From Bacteroidota bacterium (GTDB lineage: Bacteria > Bacteroidota > Ignavibacteria > Kryptoniales > JAKASW01), in NCBI GenBank assembly GCA_021812985.1, contig JAKAMG010000007.1, positions 1-64,000 on the forward strand: DNA of 64,000 bases, given 5' to 3'. Under the pieces are notes generated by a model. The model searched no databases and was not told the origin of the DNA. It worked only from the letters and a program-made list of their open reading frames with translations. The position numbers were made by a program, and so were the translations under genes. Of this stretch, positions 57,008 to 64,000 are shown in pieces. Numbering within the stretch: the first letter of the stretch is position 1; each line of letters begins with the position of its first letter.

Positions 57008-58153
57008 ATGTCTAACGCACCAACTGACACACAGTCTTCATTTTCAAAAGGACTCGATGGTATTGTAGCAGGACAATCGTCGATTTGCTTTATCGATGGA
57101 CACAAGGGTGAACTTGTATATCGTGGCATAAACATAGATGAACTCGCGGTCAATGCCAGCTTTGAAGAGGTCGTTTATCTCCTATGGCACGGCTCGCTGC
57201 CTAAGAAGGAAGAGCTGATAAAGCTTCAAAAGGATCTCTCGGCTAACAGGAGTCTGCCCGAACAGGTGATTGCGTTCCTGAAATCGGTGCCGAAGAACTC
57301 CAATCCCATGGACGTTCTGCGCACGGCAGTCTCTCTGCTTGGCCTCTATGACGAAGAGGCTGGGGATAACTCGTTGGAGGCAAACTGGCGGAAAGCTCTC
57401 CGCCTCGTCGCGAAGTTCCCAACAATCGTCGCCAACTTTCAGACTCTCAGGACGAGCGGGGATTACATAAGGCCCGATCAGTCCTTGGGGCACTCTGCTA
57501 ACTTTCTATACATGATAAACGGCGTCGAGCCGGGCGAGATGGCTTCCAGAACATTTGACTGCGCGCTGGTTCTCCACGCCGATCACGAGTTCAACGCATC
57601 GACTTTTTCTGCGAGGGTCACGGCGGCCACGCTCTCGGACATTTATTCCGCGATGACTTCGGCGGTGGGGACTTTGAAGGGGTCTCTGCACGGCGGCGCA
57701 AACGAGAACGTGATGCAGATGCTCCTTGAGATAAAGACGCTTAACAACGTGGATGCTTATTTGCAGAAGCTATTCGCCGCGAAGAAGAAAGTTCCGGGTT
57801 TTGGCCACAGGGTGTACAGGGTCGAAGATCCGAGAGCCAAACACCTCAGGCAATTCTCGAAGAAGCTGGGGGAGACCATCGGAAACCTGAAATGGTTTGA
57901 GATGTCGGAGAAGATTGAAGAGTTCGTGAAGAGGGAAAAGTCGCTCGTTCCGAACGTCGATTTCTATTCCGCCTCTACCTACCATTACCTCGGGATACCG
58001 ACTGACCTATTTACGCCAATCTTTGCCGTGAGCAGAATCGCAGGCTGGACGGCGCATGTCATGGAACAGTATTCGGACAACAGGCTGATAAGGCCGGTTT
58101 CAGAGTACGTCGGCCCTTCGGAAATCCACTATGTATCGATAGAGAAAAGGTAA
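57008..58153 (+). CDS. gltA: Citrate synthase (short type, Gram-positive/archaeal-like)
   Basis: GLDGIVAGQSSICFIDGHKGELVYRGINIDELA, LHADHEFNASTFSARV, GSLHGGANENVMQMLLEI, VPGFGHRVYRVEDPRAKHL. Confidence 0.95.
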   Translation: MSNAPTDTQSSFSKGLDGIVAGQSSICFIDGHKGELVYRGINIDELAVNASFEEVVYLLWHGSLPKKEELIKLQKDLSANRSLPEQVIAFLKSVPKNSNPMDVLRTAVSLLGLYDEEAGDNSLEANWRKALRLVAKFPTIVANFQTLRTSGDYIRPDQSLGHSANFLYMINGVEPGEMASRTFDCALVLHADHEFNASTFSARVTAATLSDIYSAMTSAVGTLKGSLHGGANENVMQMLLEIKTLNNVDAYLQKLFAAKKKVPGFGHRVYRVEDPRAKHLRQFSKKLGETIGNLKWFEMSEKIEEFVKREKSLVPNVDFYSASTYHYLGIPTDLFTPIFAVSRIAGWTAHVMEQYSDNRLIRPVSEYVGPSEIHYVSIEKR

Positions 58154-58204
58154 CGTCAGGGTCCGATTTTCAGGTTGGCAACAAACTCCCAAATAACGTC
58201 TACG

Positions 58205-58246
58205 GCGGAAGGGGCCTTTTGAGCATCTTCCGCTTCAGTTTTTTCA
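58205..58246 (+). terminator. Candidate terminator or attenuator hairpin between gltA and the HIT gene
   Basis: GCGGAAG ... CTTCCGC 7-bp inverted repeat (15-nt loop) followed by TTCAGTTTTTTC, ending a few nt before the HIT start codon at 58253. Confidence 0.45.
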
Positions 58247-58252
58247 GATAAC

Positions 58253-58696
58253 ATGCACAAGGATATCTGTCCGTTCTGCAGAATAGTGGCCGGGGAGGCG
58301 AGCGCCGAAATATTGTATGAAAGCGACTCTACCATCTCGTTCCTAGATATCAATCCGATCAATTACGGTCACGCCTTAGTGGTGTCAAAGGGACACTTCA
58401 GGGATTTCAGCGATCTCCCTGATGATGTTCTCTTGGACGCGACGCGGTCTCTCAAGGTTGTGTCAAGGGCAATTCTTGAGTCGATCCGTCCCGCGGGTTT
58501 CAATATTTTTAACAACAACGGGGCAGCCGCGGGGCAATCAGTTTTCCATTTCCATATTCACATCGCTCCCCGTTTCGAGGGAGATGGCATGAAGATAAGA
58601 CCGCAGTTGAAAATTTATGAATCCCCTGAGCACATGTCAGAATACGCGAAGGTCATTCGCGAAAAGATAAAAGTGAACGATAAATCAGGAGAATGA
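58253..58696 (+). CDS. HIT family protein (histidine triad)
   Basis: [52 protein letters not shown] (HxHxH). Confidence 0.95.
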   Translation: MHKDICPFCRIVAGEASAEILYESDSTISFLDINPINYGHALVVSKGHFRDFSDLPDDVLLDATRSLKVVSRAILESIRPAGFNIFNNNGAAAGQSVFHFHIHIAPRFEGDGMKIRPQLKIYESPEHMSEYAKVIREKIKVNDKSGE

Positions 58697-59955
58697 AAAT
58701 GAATCCTTACGAAAGGCTGACACCTCCCGCAAAAGGGGAAAAGATTAAAGCCGTGGACGGGAAGCTTGTTGTTCCCGATAACCCAATAATACCTTTCATA
58801 GAAGGTGATGGCACAGGGCCGGATATCTGGCATGCGAGCAAGCTCGTTTTCGACGCGGCAGTCCAAAAAGCTTATGGCGGGAAGAGGAGCATAGAGTGGT
58901 TCGAAGTCTACGCGGGCGAAAAGGCGAACAAGGTTTACGGGAGGGACGTGTGGCTCCCCGATGATACGCTCAAGGCGATCAATGAATACATCGTTGCGAT
59001 AAAGGGTCCGCTGACCACTCCGGTCGGAGGCGGGATAAGGTCGTTGAACGTCGCGTTAAGGCAGATGCTCGATCTATACGTTTGCCTCCGGCCTGTCAGG
59101 TATTTCAGCGGGGTACCTTCTCCAGTGAAACATCCTGAGCTGATCGACATGGTGATTTTCAGAGAGAACACGGAAGACATATATGCCGGCATCGAATGGC
59201 GCGCGGGAACTGCCGAGGCAAAGAAAATCGTCAGCTGGCTGATCAACGAAATGGGAGTCAAGAAGGTGAGATTCCCTGAATCGTCAAGCATAGGCATCAA
59301 GCCCGTCTCGGAAGAGGGGACGAAGCGACTCGTTCGTGCCGCGATAAAATACGCGCTGGAGAGAAAAAGGAAGAGCGTCACGATCGTCCACAAAGGGAAC
59401 ATCATGAAGTACACTGAAGGCGGCTTCAGAGACTGGGGTTACGAAGTGGCGAAGTCGGAATTTCGGGACAGTGTTGTTACCTGGGATGAGGTCCAGCAGG
59501 GAGCCAAGGCAGACGGCAAGCTCCTGATAAAGGATGCGATCGCCGATGCGTTCCTCCAGCAGATACTGACCAGGCCCGCCGAGTACGACGTCATCGCGAC
59601 TCTAAATCTGAACGGAGATTATATTTCCGATGCGCTTGCCGCTCAGGTCGGCGGAATTGGAATAGCCCCCGGCGCGAACATCAACTACGCTAACGGGTAC
59701 GCTGTATTCGAAGCGACGCATGGCACAGCTCCAAAGTACGCCAACCAGGACAAAGTCAATCCAGGTTCAGTCATACTGAGCGGTGTACTCATGTTTGAAT
59801 ACCTCGGTTGGAACGAGGTCGCGGACATGATCGTCGGAGGAATCGAGAAGGCTATCGGCTCGAAGGTCGTCACGTACGACTTCGCTCGGCTAATGGACGG
59901 CGCTAAGGAGGTCAAAACCTCCGAGTTCGGCTCGGCAATCGTGAAAAACATGTAA
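58693..59955 (+). CDS. icd: Isocitrate dehydrogenase (NADP-dependent, type I)
   Basis: [96 protein letters not shown]. Confidence 0.96.
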   Translation: MKMNPYERLTPPAKGEKIKAVDGKLVVPDNPIIPFIEGDGTGPDIWHASKLVFDAAVQKAYGGKRSIEWFEVYAGEKANKVYGRDVWLPDDTLKAINEYIVAIKGPLTTPVGGGIRSLNVALRQMLDLYVCLRPVRYFSGVPSPVKHPELIDMVIFRENTEDIYAGIEWRAGTAEAKKIVSWLINEMGVKKVRFPESSSIGIKPVSEEGTKRLVRAAIKYALERKRKSVTIVHKGNIMKYTEGGFRDWGYEVAKSEFRDSVVTWDEVQQGAKADGKLLIKDAIADAFLQQILTRPAEYDVIATLNLNGDYISDALAAQVGGIGIAPGANINYANGYAVFEATHGTAPKYANQDKVNPGSVILSGVLMFEYLGWNEVADMIVGGIEKAIGSKVVTYDFARLMDGAKEVKTSEFGSAIVKNM

Positions 59956-59994
59956 TTCGGCCGGTTGCGACGTAATACGGTAAGGAACCCACAG

Positions 59995-60022
59995 GGCGGC
60001 GGAAGCCGCCTTTTTTATTTTT
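59995..60022 (+). terminator. Rho-independent terminator after icd
   Basis: GGCGGC GGAA GCCGCC followed by TTTTTTATTTTT. Confidence 0.9.
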
Positions 60023-60047
60023 GCGCTTGACAAATCGGTTTTAGTAT

Positions 60048-60084
60048 TTTAACTTATTGCCATGAATTACTTAATTAAGTTAAA
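60048..60084. promoter_or_regulatory. Candidate Lrp-type operator (inverted repeat) upstream of the lrp-like gene
   Basis: TTTAACTT (60048-60055) ... AAGTTAAA (60077-60084) inverted repeat enclosing/abutting the 12-bp perfect palindrome ACTTAATTAAGT (60069-60080); TTGACA at 60027-60032 upstream. Confidence 0.5.
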
Positions 60085-60098
60085 CTTAGGACGGCGAC

Positions 60099-60572
60099 AT
60101 GTTAATTGCTGAAAAGAAGCTCGACCCCATCGATCACAGGCTTCTGGAGATACTGCAGAAAAACGCCAGGACTAAACTTAACGAGATGGCGCAGCAGCTT
60201 GGACTCACCATCCCGACTATATCGGAGCGAATTCAGAAACTCGAGGAAAGGGGATTTATAAAGGGGTACACCGCCATACTGGATGCGAAGCGTCTGGGCA
60301 AAGACATTACGGCCTTTATAACGGTGTCGATTGATTCAAGTAAGCACTATCAGATGTTCATGGAGAGGGCGAGGGAAACCGAGGAGATACTCGAATGTCA
60401 TTCCGTGACAGGGGAAGGGTCTCATCTCCTGAAGGTGCGCGCTGAAAATACCAATGCCCTGGAAAAACTCCTGTCGAGGATTCAGTCCTGGCCTGGAGTG
60501 CTCAGCACGAAGACTAGCGTCGTCCTTTCTACGATTAAAGAGTCTACAATTTTGAAAACGCAACATAATTAA
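60099..60572 (+). CDS. Lrp/AsnC family transcriptional regulator
   Basis: LDPIDHRLLEILQKNARTKLNEMAQQLGLTIPTISERIQKLEERGFIKGYTAILD HTH plus RAM domain. Confidence 0.94.
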   Translation: MLIAEKKLDPIDHRLLEILQKNARTKLNEMAQQLGLTIPTISERIQKLEERGFIKGYTAILDAKRLGKDITAFITVSIDSSKHYQMFMERARETEEILECHSVTGEGSHLLKVRAENTNALEKLLSRIQSWPGVLSTKTSVVLSTIKESTILKTQHN

Positions 60573-60587
60573 TTCGAGGAGAAACAA

Positions 60588-62024
60588 ATGGCAAAAGGTG
60601 CCAGGTCAGCTTCTGAGATTGACAAGCTCCTGAAGTTCATCAAGGACAGCGGAGTTGAAATCGTTGATTTGAGATTTACCGATATTCCGGGACAATGGCA
60701 GCACTTCTCAATTCTTCCGGGCCAGTTGACGGCAGATTCGTTTGATGAAGGTGTCGGCTTTGATGGCTCAAGCATTCGCGGATTCCAGGCGATTCAGGAA
60801 AGCGATATGGTACTGATCCCGGACGCGACGGAATATTTCATAGACCCGTTCACTGCCCACAAGACCATCAACATTATTTGTGACGTGAAGGACCCCATAA
60901 CCGGCGAACCTTACAGAAGAGACCCCCGTTACATCGCGCACAAGGCGGAAGCTTACGTGAAGTCCACGGGTCTGGCTGACGCAGCTTTCTTCGGACCTGA
61001 AGCGGAGTTCTTTATTTTTGACAACGTCCGTTTCAGTCAGACGATGAACAGTGGTTTTTACGAGGTCGATTCCGACGAAGGGATATGGAACAGCGCTAGC
61101 AACGATAAGAAGAACCTCGGTTACAGACCGCGCAGCAAAGAAGGCTACTTCCCGGTTGCCCCAGTCGACAGCCTCCAGGATATCCGTTCGGAGATGGTCC
61201 TCACGATGAAGCGTGTGGGCATAGACGTGGAAGTTCACCACCACGAGGTGGCGACGGCAGGACAGGCTGAAATCGACATGAGGTTTAACACGCTCACCAG
61301 GATGGCTGACAGTCTGATGACGTACAAGTACATCACTAAGAACGTAGCGGCGAAGCATGGGAAGTCTGTGACATTCATGCCGAAGCCTCTCTTTGGTGAT
61401 AACGGCTCCGGGATGCACGTCCACCAGAGTCTCTGGAAAGCCGGCAAGCCTCTCTTCTACGGAAACGGCTATGCCAACCTAAGCGAGATGGCGCTGTACT
61501 ACATCGGCGGGCTCCTGAAGCACGCGGCCGCGCTCTGCGCGATCACCAACCCGACGACGAACTCCTACCACCGTCTGGTGCCTGGCTTCGAAGCACCGGT
61601 GAACCTCGCATACAGCCAGCGCAACAGGTCGGCTTCCGTAAGAATCCCGATGTACTCCAAGAGTCCGAAGGCGAAGCGCATTGAGTTCCGCGTTCCTGAT
61701 CCTTCCACCAACCCGTACCTCGCGTTCCCGGCTCTCCTGATGGCAGGAATCGACGGTATCATCAACAAGATCGACCCGGGCGAGCCGCTAGATAAGGATA
61801 TCTACGATCTCTCTCCGGAGGAACTGAGGAACGTTCCGTCGACTCCCGGCTCACTTGAAGAAGCACTCAAGGCGCTCGAGCGCGACCATGAGTTCCTCCT
61901 CCGTGGCGATGTTTTCAGTGAGGACCTTATCAACACGTGGATAAAGTATAAGATGGCCAGCGAAGTGAAGCAGGTTGCCCTCAGGCCTCATCCTTACGAA
62001 TTCATGCTTTACTACGATATCTGA
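60588..62024 (+). CDS. glnA: Glutamine synthetase type I
   Basis: [74 protein letters not shown], and IYDLSPEE resembling the adenylylation-site region. Confidence 0.97.
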   Translation: MAKGARSASEIDKLLKFIKDSGVEIVDLRFTDIPGQWQHFSILPGQLTADSFDEGVGFDGSSIRGFQAIQESDMVLIPDATEYFIDPFTAHKTINIICDVKDPITGEPYRRDPRYIAHKAEAYVKSTGLADAAFFGPEAEFFIFDNVRFSQTMNSGFYEVDSDEGIWNSASNDKKNLGYRPRSKEGYFPVAPVDSLQDIRSEMVLTMKRVGIDVEVHHHEVATAGQAEIDMRFNTLTRMADSLMTYKYITKNVAAKHGKSVTFMPKPLFGDNGSGMHVHQSLWKAGKPLFYGNGYANLSEMALYYIGGLLKHAAALCAITNPTTNSYHRLVPGFEAPVNLAYSQRNRSASVRIPMYSKSPKAKRIEFRVPDPSTNPYLAFPALLMAGIDGIINKIDPGEPLDKDIYDLSPEELRNVPSTPGSLEEALKALERDHEFLLRGDVFSEDLINTWIKYKMASEVKQVALRPHPYEFMLYYDI

Positions 62025-62054
62025 TCAGTTCTGGAAATATCAGCAGATTTAGAA

Positions 62055-62078
62055 GCCGCCTTCGGGCGGCTTTTTTTT
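62055..62078 (+). terminator. Rho-independent terminator after glnA
   Basis: GCCGCC TTCG GGCGGC TTTTTTTT. Confidence 0.94.
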
Positions 62079-62153
62079 CCTCTTCATTGAACGGATTGGC
62101 CCGTTTCATTAGATTCTACCGGTTTTTATCGCAAAAAAATCGGAGTGATTCCA

Positions 62154-64000
62154 ATGGCCGCTGCTTCAAACTCATTTGACACGAAAAGAGATCTCAAGAC
62201 CCAAAACTCTTCTTTCAAGATTTTTCATCTCCCATCACTGAAATACCAGAACTTCAGCGTTGAAAAACTTCCTTTCTCGATCAGAATACTCCTGGAGAAC
62301 ATTCTGAGGCATGAGGACGGCAGGATAGTCACCGCCTCTGACGTTGAAGCTCTCCTGAAGTGGGACGGGAAGCATCTCCCCGAAAAGGAGATAGCCTTCA
62401 TGCCTGCGAGAGTACTTCTCCAGGATTTTACCGGAGTTCCAGCGGTTGTGGACCTTGCGGCAATGAGAAGCGAAGTCAAGCGCCGGAATCTCAACACGGA
62501 AAAAATCAATCCGCTTATACCTTCTGAGCTTGTCATAGATCATTCGGTTCAGGTCGACAAGTTCGGTTCTGACGATGCCTTCTTGTTCAATGCGGACCTC
62601 GAGTTCAAGAGGAACGTTGAACGCTACACCCTCCTCAGATGGGGTCAGAAGGCTTTCCGAAACTTCAACGTCGTGCCCCCCGACACGGGAATCGTACACC
62701 AGGTTAACCTGGAGTATCTGGCTCGTGTTATAGAGACGCGTAATCAGAATGGCGAACTCAGAGCCTTTCCGGATTCGCTGGTTGGCACTGACTCGCACAC
62801 TACTATGGTGAATGGTCTTGGTGTGTTTGGTTGGGGCGTGGGCGGAATCGAGGCAGAGGCGGTGATGCTCGGCCAACCCTATTTCATGCTTACCCCGGAA
62901 GTAATTGGCGTCAAGCTGACGGGAAAACTCCCAGAAGGGGCGACGGCCACAGATCTCGTCCTTACCGTCACGCAGGTGCTTCGGAAGAAAGGCGTCGTCG
63001 GAAAGATCGTCGAGTACTACGGCGCTGGAATGGGTGAGCTCAGCCTTCCTGATCGTGCCACGCTTAGCAACATGTCACCGGAATACGGCGCTACAATGGG
63101 ATTCTTCCCGGTCGACGAGGAGACTCTGAAATACCTGAGGCTGACGGGTCGCTCAGACGAACAGGTGGGAGTGGTCGAAGCTTACTGCAAGGAGCAGGGA
63201 CTTTTCTGGACGAAGGGTACGCCGGATCCTGTATACAGCGACGTTGTGGAAATTGACATGTCGAAGATAGAGCCGAGCGTGGCTGGACCAAAGCGCCCGC
63301 AGGACAGGGTAGCTTTGAAAGACGTGAAAGCCTCATTCGCAAAGTCTCTCGTCGCGCCTACTGCCGAACGAGGTTTTGGAGTGAAGGGCGAAGACACGGA
63401 AAAGAAAGTCACCGTTCGAAAGGGCGGCGAGAGCTTCGAACTGCGGAACGGTTCAGTCGTCATCGCGGCAATAACAAGCTGTACTAACACTTCAAACCCG
63501 AGCGTACTCGTCGCGGCGGGACTTCTGGCGAAGAAGGCCGTCGAGAAGTACGGACTGAAGCCAAAGCCCTGGGTAAAGACAAGCCTTGCTCCCGGATCAC
63601 AGGTTGTGATGGACTACCTTGGCGACGCCGGACTGTTGAAGCCGCTTGAGGAGCTCCGCTTCAATCTTGTCGGCTATGGCTGCACGACCTGCATCGGTAA
63701 CAGTGGTCCGCTCGACGAGGAAATATCATCTGCAATAGAAAAGGGTAGTCTTGTCGCCGCCGCGGTGCTGAGCGGAAACAGGAACTTCGAGGGAAGGATA
63801 AACCCCAACGCGAAAGCTAGCTATCTCGCATCTCCGCCTCTCGTCGTGGCGTACGCATTGGCCGGACGCGTGGATTTCGACCCGATGACAGACCCCATAG
63901 GCAATGGAAGAGATGGAAAGCCGGTTTACCTCAGGGATATCTGGCCGGATCAGAAAGAAGTTGATGAGGTGTTGCGCAAGTCAATCCGTCCGGAGATGTA
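62154..64000 (+). CDS. acnA: Aconitate hydratase (AcnA/IRP type), truncated by the window end
   Basis: Open frame from ATG 62154 ([56 protein letters not shown]...), [77 protein letters not shown]. Not in the ORF track, probably because no stop falls in the window. Confidence 0.95.
   Translation, partial: MAAASNSFDTKRDLKTQNSSFKIFHLPSLKYQNFSVEKLPFSIRILLENILRHEDGRIVTASDVEALLKWDGKHLPEKEIAFMPARVLLQDFTGVPAVVDLAAMRSEVKRRNLNTEKINPLIPSELVIDHSVQVDKFGSDDAFLFNADLEFKRNVERYTLLRWGQKAFRNFNVVPPDTGIVHQVNLEYLARVIETRNQNGELRAFPDSLVGTDSHTTMVNGLGVFGWGVGGIEAEAVMLGQPYFMLTPEVIGVKLTGKLPEGATATDLVLTVTQVLRKKGVVGKIVEYYGAGMGELSLPDRATLSNMSPEYGATMGFFPVDEETLKYLRLTGRSDEQVGVVEAYCKEQGLFWTKGTPDPVYSDVVEIDMSKIEPSVAGPKRPQDRVALKDVKASFAKSLVAPTAERGFGVKGEDTEKKVTVRKGGESFELRNGSVVIAAITSCTNTSNPSVLVAAGLLAKKAVEKYGLKPKPWVKTSLAPGSQVVMDYLGDAGLLKPLEELRFNLVGYGCTTCIGNSGPLDEEISSAIEKGSLVAAAVLSGNRNFEGRINPNAKASYLASPPLVVAYALAGRVDFDPMTDPIGNGRDGKPVYLRDIWPDQKEVDEVLRKSIRPEM

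Noticed and set aside
60768-61424. 218-aa minus-strand ORF
   Set aside because: Antisense to glnA; no recognisable motif.
62235-62876. 213-aa minus-strand ORF
   Set aside because: Antisense to acnA, which is truncated by the window end and so absent from the ORF track.

Overview
This is a contiguous, gene-dense bacterial chromosome segment. It looks like the Bacteroidota/Chlorobi/Ignavibacteria (FCB) superphylum; that is my inference from gene content and protein style, not a database result. I recognised about 48 protein genes, one tRNA-Arg(CCG) and four hairpin/T-tract terminator candidates. I saw no CRISPR array, IS element, prophage or rRNA. Most of the window is housekeeping: S9 peptidase, LptF/G-type permeases, a Na+/solute symporter, acyl-CoA synthetase, an aminotransferase, tryptophanase-family lyase, NanE, Rieske/cytochrome b, folB-folK-dNK, ClC channel, SpoU methyltransferase, prfB, LolC/E/D, patatin-BamA fusion, enolase, rsmA, AsmA-like, tmk, CtpA, and a gltA-HIT-icd-Lrp-glnA-acnA block. 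The unusual region is about 25.4-41.6 kb. It holds three giant TPR-scaffolded multienzymes (1756, 1139 and 1648 aa): TPR + three methyltransferase domains + twitch/SPASM-like + radical SAM; TPR + B12-binding-type radical SAM + TPR + a second radical SAM; and TPR + GT2 + GT4 + GT4 + GT2 + TPR. With them are a free-standing 76-aa SPASM-like protein and two smaller glycosyltransferases. I propose this is a scaffolded assembly system that makes a methylated or radical-modified surface glycan or glycoconjugate. prfB also carries a classic programmed +1 frameshift that the ORF track misses.
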